A DNA stretch of 64,000 nucleotides from Chachezhania antarctica (GTDB taxonomy: Bacteria; Pseudomonadota; Alphaproteobacteria; Rhodobacterales; Rhodobacteraceae): assembly GCF_003646465.1 (NCBI RefSeq), contig NZ_QZEX01000001.1, forward strand, positions 722,634 through 786,633, in the 5' to 3' direction. Positions 1 to 9,167 of the stretch are shown in pieces; positions within the stretch are counted from its first letter, which is position 1, and each line of letters starts with the position of its first letter. Below the pieces are notes generated by a model. That model saw only the letters and a program-made list of their open reading frames with translations. It had not been told where the DNA came from and made no database searches. The translations under genes and the position numbers were made by a program.

Positions 1-149
1 CGTCATGTTACTGGGGCGAAAGCGCGTTCTGGACGGGCGCGGACAGGGGCCGAGGTCGGTTTTGATCCGCGTTGCGTCGGCGCGATCCTGTGCAGGAATG
101 CGGCGCGCATTTAAGAAGGTTCAGGCTCGGCAGTTGTGAAGGTGCGGTC

Positions 150-2651
150 ATGAAAACCCAAGTGAAAGCTCTGGTCGTCGGCGGCGGTGCCGTGGGCACG
201 TCCGTCGCCTATCATCTCGCCCGGGCGGGCTGGGACGATGTGATGCTGCTGGAGCGTGACGAGCTGACCTCCGGCTCTACCTGGCATGCCGCGGGGCTGC
301 TGCCGCTCTTCAACATGTCTTTCGCCACGACCCATATCCACAAGTACTCGGTCGATTTCTACAAGGCGCTGGAGGCCGAGACGGGGTTGAACGCGGGCTT
401 CTCGGTCGTGGGGAACCTGCGGATGGCGCAGACCAAGGCGCGCATGGACGAATACATGCTCTATGCCTCGACCGCCGAGACCTGTGATGTTCCCTACGAA
501 TGGATGACGCCGGCGCAGATCAAGGACCGCTGGCCGCTGGTGCGGACCGAAGATCTGGAAGGCGCGATCTTTCATCCGACCGACGGCTACATCAACCCGG
601 CCGATGTCACGATGGCCATGGCCAAGGGCGCGCGGCAGCGGGGCGTCACGATCGAGCGGAAATGGCAGGTCGATGGCTATGAATGGACCGGCCAGAGCTG
701 GAAAGTGACTGTCACCAAGATGGTCGAACGCGGCGGGAACCTTGTGCCCTCGGACGAGCAGAGGGTGATCGAGGCCGAACATGTCGTCACCGCCACCGGC
801 AACCACGCGCAGCGGACGGCGAAGCTTCTGGGCATCAAGATCCCCGCGATCCCGGTTGAGCACCAGTATATTGTGACCGAACCCGACCCGGCGCTGGTCG
901 AATACCGCAAGACCCATGGTGAACATCCCGTCCTGCGCGATGCCGACGCCAAATGGTACGTGCGCGAGGAACGCGGCGGCTGGATCCTTGGCCCTTACGA
1001 GGAAAACGCCCCGGCGCGGTTCCTCTACGATGTGCCGGAGAGCTTCCGCGCCGATCTCTTCCCGCTGGATCTTGAGCGGATCGAGGAAGAGTACATGTCG
1101 ATGATCCACCGGATCCCGTCGTCGGAGAACGCCGGGCTGAAGGACGACTACAACGGCCCGATCTGCTACACGCCCGACGGCAATCCGCTGGTCGGCCCCG
1201 CGCCGGGCCTGCGCAACATGTGGCTGGCCGAGGGCTTCTCCTTCGGGATCACGGCGGCGGGCGGCACCGGCTATTACCTCGCGCAGATGATGGTGGAGGG
1301 GGAGGCCGAGATCGACATGGCCTCGCTCGACCCCAAGCGCTACGGGCCGTGGATGACGACGGAATTCGCCGCGCGGAAGAACGAGGAGAGCTATTCCCAC
1401 GTCTTCATTCTGCACCACCCGGACGAGGAGCGGGAGGCCGCCCGGCCGCTGCGCACCTCGCCCGCCTATGATCGCCAGAATGCGCTTGGGGCGCAGTTCG
1501 GTTTCGTGAACGGGTGGGAGCGGCCCAACTACTATGGCCCCGTCGATGCGCCCGAAGGTTTCGACCACGACGCCCGCAGTTTCCGCCGTGGCGGCTGGTG
1601 GCAATATGCGATGGAGGAGGCGAAGGCGGTCCGCGAGGGCGTCGGCCTGATCGACGCGACGGCCTTCACCAAGCACGCCGTGTCGGGTAACGGGGCGACG
1701 GAATTCCTCGACTGGTTCACCTGCAACAAGCTGCCCAAAGTCGGCCGGATCAACCTGACCTATGCGCTGACCGATGCCGGCACGACGCGGACGGAATACA
1801 CGATCGTGCGCAAATCCGAGAACGGGTACTACCTTGTTTCGGCCGGGGCGTGGACGTCCTATGACGCGGATTACCTGCGGAAATCGGCGGAAGATTTCAT
1901 GGAGCGGACGGGTAAGCTGGTGATCATCCAGGATGTCACGACGCAATGGGGCGTCTTCGCGATTGCCGGTCCGAAATCGCGCGATGTGCTGAAAAAGCTG
2001 GTGCGCGATGCCGACCCGGAGACGGTCCTGTCGAACAAGCGGTTCCCGTGGCTGTCGGCGCGCGAGATCGAGCTGGGCATGGTGCCTACCACCGCGATCC
2101 GGGTGGCCTATACGGGCGAGCTGGGCTGGGAGCTGCATCATCCGATGGAGATGCAGAACCACCTGTGGGACCGGCTGATGGAAGCGGGCGCCGAATTCGG
2201 GCTGAAGCCGGTCGGTGCACGGGCGCAGAACTGGCTGCGGCAGGAAAAGAGCTACCGTGCCTTCGGGAACGAACTGGGCCGCGACGCGACTCCGCTGGAG
2301 GCCGACCTCCCGCGGTTCGTGGACCTGACGAAGGACTTCCGTGGCAAGGCGGCGATGGAGGCCAAGGGCATTCGGTCGAAATGCGTGACGCTGCTGATCG
2401 ACGGGCCGGAGGATGCCGATCCGTGGGGGCGCGAGGCGCTGTATCATGGCGAAACGCGGGTCGGGCGGCTGACCTCGGGCGGGTATTCGGTGCATTTCGG
2501 CAAGTCCATCGGGATGGGCTATGTCTCGCCCGAGCTGGCGGTGCCGGGCACGAAGCTGGACGTGAAGATGTTCGATCAGCGGTGGCCGGCGGAGATCGTG
2601 GAAGATAGCCCCTATGATCCGTCGAATGCCGTGATCCGTGTAGACGGCTAG
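150..2651 (+). CDS. FAD-dependent dimethylglycine/sarcosine dehydrogenase-like protein
   Basis: An 833-residue two-part enzyme of the dimethylglycine/sarcosine dehydrogenase family, which oxidatively demethylates N-methyl amines and passes the one-carbon unit to tetrahydrofolate. The N-terminal half is a DAO-type FAD domain with dinucleotide motif GGGAVG at residues 11-16. The segment TSGSTWHAAG (about 40-49) contains H46, the position that carries covalent FAD in this family. The C-terminal half, from about residue 420, resembles glycine-cleavage T-protein (aminomethyltransferase) domains. I chose ATG 150, preceded by GAAGG, over an upstream in-frame start at 72 because family similarity begins at MKTQVKALVVGGG. 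The gene stands alone with a hairpin after it. The exact substrate (dimethylglycine, sarcosine or another methylamine) cannot be read from sequence; the family assignment is firm. Confidence 0.88.
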   Translation: MKTQVKALVVGGGAVGTSVAYHLARAGWDDVMLLERDELTSGSTWHAAGLLPLFNMSFATTHIHKYSVDFYKALEAETGLNAGFSVVGNLRMAQTKARMDEYMLYASTAETCDVPYEWMTPAQIKDRWPLVRTEDLEGAIFHPTDGYINPADVTMAMAKGARQRGVTIERKWQVDGYEWTGQSWKVTVTKMVERGGNLVPSDEQRVIEAEHVVTATGNHAQRTAKLLGIKIPAIPVEHQYIVTEPDPALVEYRKTHGEHPVLRDADAKWYVREERGGWILGPYEENAPARFLYDVPESFRADLFPLDLERIEEEYMSMIHRIPSSENAGLKDDYNGPICYTPDGNPLVGPAPGLRNMWLAEGFSFGITAAGGTGYYLAQMMVEGEAEIDMASLDPKRYGPWMTTEFAARKNEESYSHVFILHHPDEEREAARPLRTSPAYDRQNALGAQFGFVNGWERPNYYGPVDAPEGFDHDARSFRRGGWWQYAMEEAKAVREGVGLIDATAFTKHAVSGNGATEFLDWFTCNKLPKVGRINLTYALTDAGTTRTEYTIVRKSENGYYLVSAGAWTSYDADYLRKSAEDFMERTGKLVIIQDVTTQWGVFAIAGPKSRDVLKKLVRDADPETVLSNKRFPWLSAREIELGMVPTTAIRVAYTGELGWELHHPMEMQNHLWDRLMEAGAEFGLKPVGARAQNWLRQEKSYRAFGNELGRDATPLEADLPRFVDLTKDFRGKAAMEAKGIRSKCVTLLIDGPEDADPWGREALYHGETRVGRLTSGGYSVHFGKSIGMGYVSPELAVPGTKLDVKMFDQRWPAEIVEDSPYDPSNAVIRVDG

Positions 2652-2673
2652 GATCGAAACGTGACGACTGTCG

Positions 2674-2697
2674 GAAGGCCCCTGTGCAGGGACCTTC
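2674..2697 (+). terminator. Hairpin after the dehydrogenase gene
   Basis: Inverted repeat GAAGG-c-CCCTG / CAGGG-a-CCTTC with a two-base loop and one mismatch, 23 bases after the stop codon at 2651. No T-run follows, as is common in this GC-rich genome. A transcription terminator is the simplest reading. Confidence 0.5.
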
Positions 2698-2783
2698 ACG
2701 TGCATCGGCCCGTCTACGAGGTTCCTTCGCTCTCTCTTCCCGGCTAGGCTGCGGGTACGAGTTCCAACTTTTGCGAGTACCCC

Positions 2784-3584
2784 ATGAGCGAGCCCCGCCG
2801 ACCCGGCATCCTGATCATCCTTGCTTTCGCGGCGGTGGCGTTTCTCGCCATGGTCTCGTACCGCGCCAATCCGCTGAACGAGGGCGCGAAGAGCTACGCC
2901 ACCGCTGTCGCGGCGACAAGCGCCGGGGTCTATGTCACCCTTCGCTCGATCAACGCCTTCCTGTCGACGGCGCAGGAAATCGAGGTTTCGGGCGGGGCGG
3001 TCTTCGTGTCCGGCTCGGCCCAGCCTTTGAAGGTGCTGGAGCCCATCGACGACACGATCGAGCGGATCTCGGCCATGGTGTTCGGACTGATGGTGGCGAC
3101 CGGGGTCGTGGCGGTGGGCATCGGTCCGATTTCCGCGGTGGGCTTTGGCATGATCGTGCTGTCGCTCGGGATAGACCTGATCCGGCGCGTCATCGGCAAG
3201 GTGTCGGACGTGACCGCGCTGGAACGCCAACTACTGCGCTATGGCCTGCTTTTCGGGCTGGGCGTGCCGCTGGCCTTCGTATTGACGTCGCAGATGGCGG
3301 ACTGGATGACGGCGGATGTCTGGGCGGAATATGACGCCGTCGTGCAGGACATCACGGCCGAGGTGGATCTGGCCGAGGCAGGCGAGAGCGCCAGCGTTGT
3401 GTCGAACCTGCGGTCCGCCATTAACGGGGTCGAGCGCTACCAGACGCTGGCGGCCAATCTCCTGGATCGGGCGGATGATCTTCTGAACGCCTACGTGATG
3501 ATCCTGTCGGTTTTCATCTTCAAGCTTCTGCTGCTGCCGGCCCTGATCCTGGGCGGGCTGATCGCCTTTTCGCGGCGGTTCTGA
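2784..3584 (+). CDS. Hypothetical multi-pass membrane protein
   Basis: A 266-residue protein that I cannot assign to a family. Hydrophobic segments lie near residues 10-28, 92-110, 111-128, 149-165 and 240-262, suggesting an inner-membrane protein with four or five spans. Between the third and fourth groups is a soluble stretch with acidic residues (about 168-205), followed by a helical region (about 210-235) that could form a coiled coil. ATG 2784 opens MSEPRRPGILIIL. It converges with the methyltransferase gene, with six bases between the two stop codons. No catalytic motif is visible. It is credible as a gene because of its codon bias and membrane topology. Confidence 0.6.
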   Translation: MSEPRRPGILIILAFAAVAFLAMVSYRANPLNEGAKSYATAVAATSAGVYVTLRSINAFLSTAQEIEVSGGAVFVSGSAQPLKVLEPIDDTIERISAMVFGLMVATGVVAVGIGPISAVGFGMIVLSLGIDLIRRVIGKVSDVTALERQLLRYGLLFGLGVPLAFVLTSQMADWMTADVWAEYDAVVQDITAEVDLAEAGESASVVSNLRSAINGVERYQTLAANLLDRADDLLNAYVMILSVFIFKLLLLPALILGGLIAFSRRF

Positions 3585-3590
3585 CGCGGC

Positions 3591-4253
3591 TCAGCCTGCC
3601 GGGCGTTCGAAGACGAAGGCGAGGTTGTTGGCCGGCATCTCGGCCGTTTCGACAAGGATCAGGCCGTCTTTGGTGGCCCAGTCGATGATCCGTTTGTCGT
3701 CCTTGTAGCCGACCTCCGGGTCATGTTCGCGCAGGCGGGTGTCGAAGCTGACATCGCCCTCGCTGATCAATACTCCGCCGCGTTTGAACGGGCCGTAGGC
3801 GATGAAGCAGCCTGCGGGGGCAAGGCAGGCAGCGGCTTCTGCGATGAGGGTGCGGGCCTCGGTCTCGCTGATCAGGTGGAGGAGGTTGCAGACGAGGATC
3901 AGGTCGCGCGGACCGTGGGTTGCGGCCCAGCCGTGGGAGGTTGCGTCGAGCTGTAGCGCGGGCGCGATGGTGTTCGTGCCCGACTGCGCGGCGTAGGCGT
4001 CGATGCTGGCAAGGCGGGTCGGGTCGACATCGGTAGGCTGCCAGTGAAGGCCGGGCAGGCGGGCTGCGAAGGTCGCGGCGTGCTGGCCAGTGCCTGCGGC
4101 GATTTCAAGCGCGCGACCCGTTTCAGGGGCGACGCGGGCGAGAAGGTCGGCTATCGGGCCCGCGTTGCGTTCGGCCGAGGGCGCGAAGAGACGGCCATCG
4201 TCGGTGGTTTCAGCGGTGCTGGCCAGGAAATTCGGGAAGTCGCGTTTGTGCAT
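3591..4253 (-). CDS. DUF938-family SAM-dependent methyltransferase
   Basis: A 220-residue class I methyltransferase of the DUF938 family. Motif I for S-adenosylmethionine binding is ALEIAAGTGQHAA (about residues 48-60), motif II is QPTDVD (about 72-77), and NLLHLISE (about 118-125) resembles the family's fourth motif. The family-typical YGPFKRGG and later FDTRLREHDPEVG are present. The start at 4253 (MHKRDFPNFLAS) fits family N-termini better than the upstream start at 4313. The substrate of DUF938 proteins is not established. The gene is monocistronic, converging with the membrane protein gene and separated from the binding-protein gene to its right by about 240 bases of palindromic DNA. Confidence 0.8.
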   Translation of the reverse strand: MHKRDFPNFLASTAETTDDGRLFAPSAERNAGPIADLLARVAPETGRALEIAAGTGQHAATFAARLPGLHWQPTDVDPTRLASIDAYAAQSGTNTIAPALQLDATSHGWAATHGPRDLILVCNLLHLISETEARTLIAEAAACLAPAGCFIAYGPFKRGGVLISEGDVSFDTRLREHDPEVGYKDDKRIIDWATKDGLILVETAEMPANNLAFVFERPAG

Positions 4254-4400
4254 GGGCTCACCGGGGGTTTGATCGCGCGCAGTGTGCCATGGGCGGGCGG
4301 CAGTTCCCAGCATGTTGCGGCGGTTACCGGGCGGAGCGGCCGGGCTGCGCCCGTCCGCACGACAGGCTCCGCGCCGGCCCTTCCGGCCGTCACGGGATCA

Positions 4401-4417
4401 GGGGGGCGTGGCCCCCC
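4401..4417. repeat. Perfect 7-bp GC inverted repeat
   Basis: GGGGGGC-GTG-GCCCCCC, between the DUF938 gene and the end of the purine transporter operon. The 4254-4497 intergenic stretch holds this hairpin and the terminator-like hairpin at 4454-4477; I see no gene in it. Confidence 0.55.
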
Positions 4418-4453
4418 GTCGCCCGTTCCGGGCATCTCCCCCCTTGAACGCAG

Positions 4454-4477
4454 AAGGCCCCGCCGGGGCGGGGCCTT
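4454..4477 (-). terminator. Terminator-like hairpin of the xdh/transporter operon
   Basis: AAGGCCCCGCC / GGCGGGGCCTT, an 11-bp perfect inverted repeat with a two-base centre. It begins about 20 bases after the stop of the BMP-family binding-protein gene, the last gene of the minus-strand operon. It has a GC-rich stem and no long U-tract. Confidence 0.65.
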
Positions 4478-4497
4478 CGCTTAGCGTTTCAATCCGA

Positions 4498-5574
4498 TCA
4501 GTTGGGGATCGAGCCTTCGATGCCTTCGACATAGAAGTTCATGCCCAGCAGCGTGCCGTCGTCTGCGGTTTCGCCATCTTCCAGCCAGACCGAGCCGTCC
4601 TGCTTGTTGATCGGGCCGGTGAAGGGGTGCGTCTCACCCGCGGCGATGGAATCCTTGAGGGCCAGCGCCTTTTCCTTCACCTCGGCCGGAACGGCGTCGG
4701 AAATCTCGCCGATGCCGACCATGCCTTCGTTGATCCCGTGCCAGACATCGCTGGATTCCCAGGTACCGTCCATCACGGCCTTGGTGCGTTCAATGTAGTA
4801 GGGCGCCCAGTTGTCGATGATCGAGGAGACCCGCGGGCGCGGGGCATATTCGCTCATGTCCGAGGCCTGGCCGAAGGTGATGACGTTGCCAGCGGCTTGT
4901 GCCGCGGCTTGCGGAGCGGTCGAATCGGTGTGCTGCAGGATCACGTCGGCGCCCTGTTCGATCAGGACCTTGGCGGCGTCGGCTTCCTTCGCCGGATCGA
5001 ACCACGTGTAGGCCCAGACGATCTTGAATTCGACATCCGGGTTCACGGCCCGTGCCGCCAGGAAGGCCGCGTTGATGCCGCGGATCACTTCGGGGATCGG
5101 GTAGGAGCCGATGTAGCCCACGATGTTCGATTCCGTCATCTCGCCCGCGATGGTGCCCTGCACCGCGCGGCCTTCGTAAAAGCGGGCCGAATAGGTCGAG
5201 ACGTTGTCCGCGCGCTTGTAGCCGGTGGCGTGTTCGAACTTCACGTCCGGGAACTTCTTGGCCACGTTGATGGTGGGATCCATGAAGCCGAAGGAGGTGG
5301 TGAAGATAAGGTCGGCACCGCCAAGGGCCATCTGGGTCAGCACGCGTTCGGCATCCGGGCCTTCGGCCACGCTTTCGACATAGGTGGTTTCGACCGCATC
5401 GCCGAATTCCTCCTCGATGGCCAGGCGGCCGACGTTATGTTCGTAGGTCCAGCCGCCGTCGCCGACCGGGCCGACATAGATGAAGCCGACCTTGGTCTTG
5501 TCCTGGGCCGCGGCCCCGCCTGCGGCAAGGCCGAAGGCCACGATGGCGGATGTGAGAAGCGATCGTCTGTTCAT
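4498..5574 (-). CDS. BMP-family ABC transporter substrate-binding protein
   Basis: A 358-residue periplasmic binding protein of the BMP/PnrA family, whose characterised members bind nucleosides or purines. A signal peptide covers residues 1-23, with cleavage likely after GGAAA. The mature N-terminus KVGFIYVGPVGDGGWTYEH matches the family ligand-binding start. There is no lipobox cysteine, so it should be a free periplasmic protein. It is the last gene of an operon with two permeases, a dual ATPase and xanthine dehydrogenase. That points to import of a purine base or nucleoside, though the ligand is inferred from neighbours and family. A strong hairpin follows. Confidence 0.9.
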   Translation of the reverse strand: MNRRSLLTSAIVAFGLAAGGAAAQDKTKVGFIYVGPVGDGGWTYEHNVGRLAIEEEFGDAVETTYVESVAEGPDAERVLTQMALGGADLIFTTSFGFMDPTINVAKKFPDVKFEHATGYKRADNVSTYSARFYEGRAVQGTIAGEMTESNIVGYIGSYPIPEVIRGINAAFLAARAVNPDVEFKIVWAYTWFDPAKEADAAKVLIEQGADVILQHTDSTAPQAAAQAAGNVITFGQASDMSEYAPRPRVSSIIDNWAPYYIERTKAVMDGTWESSDVWHGINEGMVGIGEISDAVPAEVKEKALALKDSIAAGETHPFTGPINKQDGSVWLEDGETADDGTLLGMNFYVEGIEGSIPN

Positions 5575-5627
5575 GGTGGGATCCCCGTTTTATTGTGGTT
5601 TGATGATGTCAGGTTACGATGGGCGCC

Positions 5628-6548
5628 TCAACTCGAGGCATGGAAAATGCGGCCAAGGGCGGCAGGGGCGCGGGCCTTGTCGCGGGACAGAAGCACCAGC
5701 ACGACGATGGTGATGATGTAGGGCGACATGGCAAGGTATTCGACGGGAATGGCCACGCCCGCGGCCTGCAGGTTCAACTGCAGCACCGTGATCCCGCCGA
5801 AAAGATAGGCACCGATCAGCACGCGCCACGGTCTCCACGAGGCGAAGACGACCAGCGCCAGTGCGATCCAGCCCACACCGGCGGTCATGCCTTCCGTCCA
5901 TTGCGGGACGCGGACAAGGCTGATGTAGGCCCCGCCCAGGCCTGCGCAGGCGCCGCCGAAGACGATTGCCAGCGAGCGGATCAGGACGACCTTGTAGCCA
6001 AGCGCATGGGCTGCATCATGGTTTTCGCCCACGGCCCGCAGGATCAGACCCGCGCGGGTGGACCGCAGGAACAGCCAGACCAGCGCCACCAGAACGATGC
6101 TGAAATAGAGTACCACGTCATGGGTAAACAGGATCTCTCCCACGAACGGGATCTGCGACAGGCCGGGGATGTGCAGATCCGGCGTGGGGGGTGGTTTCAC
6201 GCCGACATAACCCTGCCCCAGCAGGGCCGAAAGCCCGAGGCCGAAGAGCGTCAGCGCAAGGCCCGAAGCGACCTGGTTGGCCAACGCCAGCTGCGTGAGG
6301 ATCACGAAGAGGAGCGACAGGACCGCCCCGCCCACGCTTGCGGCCAGAAACCCCAGCCAGGGGGAGCCGGTTTCGACGGCCGTGGCAAAGCCGCAAATGG
6401 CACCGAAGATCATCATGCCTTCGACGCCAAGGTTCAGGACCCCGGCCTTTTCGGCGATGAGTTCCCCCGTGGCGGCCAAAAGGATCGGCGTCGCCGCGAC
6501 CATGAGAGAGGCCAGCAGCAGGATCGGATTGATGGCGGATAGATCCAT
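5628..6548 (-). CDS. ABC transporter permease, BMP/nucleoside type (inner subunit 2)
   Basis: A 306-residue inner-membrane permease of the BPD_transp_2 family. It has eight to ten hydrophobic segments and the family motif GKAGVLNLG-like stretch, here EKAGVLNLGVEGMM (about residues 33-46). It pairs with the permease encoded just upstream, one base apart, to form the translocation pore of a nucleoside/purine importer. In the family's other operons the two permeases differ in length in the same way (about 300 and 360 residues). Its partner is the dual ATPase. Its role in purine uptake is inferred from the fused gene order with xdhABC. Confidence 0.88.
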   Translation of the reverse strand: MDLSAINPILLLASLMVAATPILLAATGELIAEKAGVLNLGVEGMMIFGAICGFATAVETGSPWLGFLAASVGGAVLSLLFVILTQLALANQVASGLALTLFGLGLSALLGQGYVGVKPPPTPDLHIPGLSQIPFVGEILFTHDVVLYFSIVLVALVWLFLRSTRAGLILRAVGENHDAAHALGYKVVLIRSLAIVFGGACAGLGGAYISLVRVPQWTEGMTAGVGWIALALVVFASWRPWRVLIGAYLFGGITVLQLNLQAAGVAIPVEYLAMSPYIITIVVLVLLSRDKARAPAALGRIFHASS

Positions 6549-6549
6549 G

Positions 6550-7632
6550 TCAGGCGGTCCCCCGGACGGCGAAGCGGATGCGGAAGTTGGTCAGAAGATC
6601 CAGCGCCAGCAGGAAGAACAGCAGCATTCCCTGGAAGACCTGGATCGCCGCCGATGGCAGGCCGAGGTTCCCCTGGGCGATCTCTCCGCCGATGTAGGTC
6701 AGCGCCATCAGCGCGCCGGCCAGCAGGATGCCCACCGGGTGCAGCCGGCCCAGGAACGCCACGATGATCGCCGTGAAGCCGTAGCCCGCGTTGAAGTCGA
6801 TGGATACCTGTCCCGACGGTCCCGAAACCTCGAACATGCCCGCAAGCCCCGCCAGCGCGCCCGAGACGCCAAGGCAGAACAGGATCAGCCGCGCGGGTTC
6901 GACGCCCGCAAAGCGTGCGGCGCGGGGGGCCTCGCCCGTCAGGCGGATCTGGAAGCCCAGCATGTGACGGCTGAGCAGGACATAGGCGAAGATCACCGCG
7001 ATCAGGGCCGCGACGACGCCGTAATGGATGCCGGAATTGGTGATAACTTCGGAATTGAAGGCGCTAGGGTATTGTTGAAGGTTGCGGCTGCCGGGAAAGC
7101 CCATGCCTTCGGGGTTCTTCATCAGGCCCAGCGACATCGAGGCAAGGAACTGTTCGGCCACGTAGACCAGCATGAGGGAGACGAGGATCTCGTTCGTGCC
7201 GAAGCGCGCCTTCAGGATCGCGGGGATCATGCCCCATATGAACCCGCCCAGTGCGCCGGCGATGATCATGGCCGGGAAGATCCACCATGCCTCCAGCGGA
7301 TAAAGCGCCAGCGCCACGCCCGCGCTGGCCAGCGCGCCCATGATGTACTGCCCTTCCGCGCCGATGTTCCAGATACCGGCGCGAAAGCCCAGTGACAGGC
7401 CGATGGCGATCAGCACCAGCGGCGCGCCTTTCACCAGAAGCTGCGGGCGGTAGTAGAAGGCGAACTCGCCGAACAGCGGTTCCCAGAAGATGGTGCGGAT
7501 CGCCTCGACCGGGTTCTTGCCAAGGGCGGCGAACAGGAGGCCGCCGAAGAACATGGTGGCCACAACGGCAAGAGCCGGCGTGGCATAGGACCAGGCCTGC
7601 GAAGGCTGGCGGCGTCGTTCAAGCTTGATCAC
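6550..7632 (-). CDS. ABC transporter permease, BMP/nucleoside type (inner subunit 1)
   Basis: A 360-residue inner-membrane permease of the BPD_transp_2 family, the longer of the two pore subunits. It has an N-terminal cytosolic stretch rich in Arg (residues 1-12), then about nine to ten membrane spans. GIWNIGAEGQYIMGA (about 86-100) is the conserved loop seen in sugar and nucleoside permeases of this class. Its start overlaps the stop of the ATPase gene by four bases (ATGA), so the two are likely translationally coupled. Together with the second permease and the BMP-type binding protein it makes a complete importer. Confidence 0.9.
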   Translation of the reverse strand: MIKLERRRQPSQAWSYATPALAVVATMFFGGLLFAALGKNPVEAIRTIFWEPLFGEFAFYYRPQLLVKGAPLVLIAIGLSLGFRAGIWNIGAEGQYIMGALASAGVALALYPLEAWWIFPAMIIAGALGGFIWGMIPAILKARFGTNEILVSLMLVYVAEQFLASMSLGLMKNPEGMGFPGSRNLQQYPSAFNSEVITNSGIHYGVVAALIAVIFAYVLLSRHMLGFQIRLTGEAPRAARFAGVEPARLILFCLGVSGALAGLAGMFEVSGPSGQVSIDFNAGYGFTAIIVAFLGRLHPVGILLAGALMALTYIGGEIAQGNLGLPSAAIQVFQGMLLFFLLALDLLTNFRIRFAVRGTA

Positions 7633-9167
7633 GTGCGCGCCTCCGCCGTGTCGATATGGGCCACTTCCATCCCGTGCGCGCCGCCCAGCATCAGGCCGAT
7701 CTGTTCCACCGTCAGCCCGGCCGCCGCCCGTGGCGGGGACAGCCGGCCTTCGGTCAGCGCCGCGAAATTGTCCGAGATTTCCATGAGCTCATCCAGATCC
7801 TGACTGATGCAGATCACCGCCGTGCCCTTCTGGGCCAGATCCAGAAGCGCCTGCCGGATAGCGGCGGCGGCCGAGGCATCCACGCCCCATGTCGGCTGGT
7901 TCACGACCAGCACTTCGGGCCGTTGCAGCACCTCGCGTCCGATGACGAACTTCTGCAGGTTGCCGCCCGAAAGCGAACGGGCCGCGTTTTCCGGCCCCGG
8001 TGTGCGGACGTCGAAGGTTTCGATGATGCGTTCGGCGAAGGTCTTCGCCTTGGGCCAGCTCAGAAAACCGTTCCGTTCCAGCCCTTCGCGCACCGCGCCG
8101 GTCAGAAGCGCGTTTTCGGTCAGGCTCATGTTGGGCGCGGCTGCATGGCCCAGCCGTTCTTCGGGCGCCGCCAGCAGGCCCAGCCTGCGCCGCGCGACCG
8201 GGCCCAGCCTGCCCACCGGTTGCCCGTGAAGCTGAACCGCGTCGGGCGCCGACAGGATCTCCCCCGACAGCACGCCCAGCAATTCGTCCTGCCCGTTACC
8301 GGCCACGCCGCCGACGCCAAGGATTTCGCCCGCGCGCACCTGGATCGAGACGTCCTTCAGCGACGTGCCGAATTCCGAAGGCGAAGGCACGGACAGGCCC
8401 GAGATTTCCATCGCGATCTCGCCCACCTCTCCGGGTTTCCGAGTCGGGATCTGAAGCGTGCCGCCGACCATCAGTTCGGCCATCTCCTTCGCCGTGGTGT
8501 CGCGCGGAACGCACGTGCCGACATTCTTGCCCAGCCGCAGGATCGTGGCGTTGTCGCAAAGCGCGCGGATCTCTTCCAGCTTGTGAGAAATGTAGAGGAT
8601 CGCCGTGCCTTCCGACGACAGCTTGCGCAGGGTCTGGAACAGGATTTCGACCTCCTGCGGGGTCAGGACGGATGTCGGTTCGTCCATTATCAGCAGTTTC
8701 GGGTCCTGCAGCAGGCAGCGGATGATCTCGACCCGCTGCCGTTCGCCGGCGGACAGATCGCCAACGATCCGCGAAGGATCGAGCGGCAGGCCATAGGCCT
8801 CGGAGACTTCCGTGATCCGGCGGGCAAGGTCGCGCATCTGGGGCGGGTCTTCCATCCCAAGCGCCACGTTTTCGGCCACTGTCAGCGCCTCGAACAGCGA
8901 GAAGTGCTGGAACACCATCGCGATCCCGTCGGCTCGCGCCGCGCGGGGCTCGGCCGGGGCGAAGGGTGTGCCACGCAGGGTCATGGTGCCGCTGTCGGGC
9001 TTGACCAGCCCGTAGATCATCTTGACCAGCGTCGACTTGCCCGCGCCGTTTTCGCCAAGCAGGGCATGCACCTCGCCTACGCCGATATCGAAGGAGACAT
9101 TGTCGTTGGCGACAACCCCGGGATAGGCCTTGGTCAGCCTCTCGATCTTCAGAAGCGTCTCGGTCAT
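7629..9167 (-). CDS. ABC transporter ATP-binding protein with two nucleotide-binding domains
   Basis: A 512-residue dual ATPase of the RbsA/YufO type. The first domain has an intact Walker A, GENGAGKST at residues 38-46, signature LSAGERQ, and Walker B followed by MDEPTSVL. The second domain has a degenerate Walker A (GVAGNGQDE) but a good signature LSGGNLQK. Its Walker B reads VLVVNQPT, with Asn and Gln where a hydrolytic site would have Asp and Glu, a pattern common in this family. ATG 9167 overlaps the xdhC stop by four bases (ATGA); an in-frame extension to 9647 runs antisense to xdhC and is not used. The energy source of the purine-type importer. Confidence 0.93.
   Translation of the reverse strand: MTETLLKIERLTKAYPGVVANDNVSFDIGVGEVHALLGENGAGKSTLVKMIYGLVKPDSGTMTLRGTPFAPAEPRAARADGIAMVFQHFSLFEALTVAENVALGMEDPPQMRDLARRITEVSEAYGLPLDPSRIVGDLSAGERQRVEIIRCLLQDPKLLIMDEPTSVLTPQEVEILFQTLRKLSSEGTAILYISHKLEEIRALCDNATILRLGKNVGTCVPRDTTAKEMAELMVGGTLQIPTRKPGEVGEIAMEISGLSVPSPSEFGTSLKDVSIQVRAGEILGVGGVAGNGQDELLGVLSGEILSAPDAVQLHGQPVGRLGPVARRRLGLLAAPEERLGHAAAPNMSLTENALLTGAVREGLERNGFLSWPKAKTFAERIIETFDVRTPGPENAARSLSGGNLQKFVIGREVLQRPEVLVVNQPTWGVDASAAAAIRQALLDLAQKGTAVICISQDLDELMEISDNFAALTEGRLSPPRAAAGLTVEQIGLMLGGAHGMEVAHIDTAEART

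Noticed and set aside
1..149. Minus-strand frame at the window start
   Set aside because: Overlaps the dehydrogenase start region and is Pro/Arg/Ser-rich with no family signal.
7629..9167. Degenerate second ATPase domain as a sign of a broken gene
   Set aside because: The Asn/Gln Walker B and poor Walker A in the second half are usual for this dual-ATPase family.
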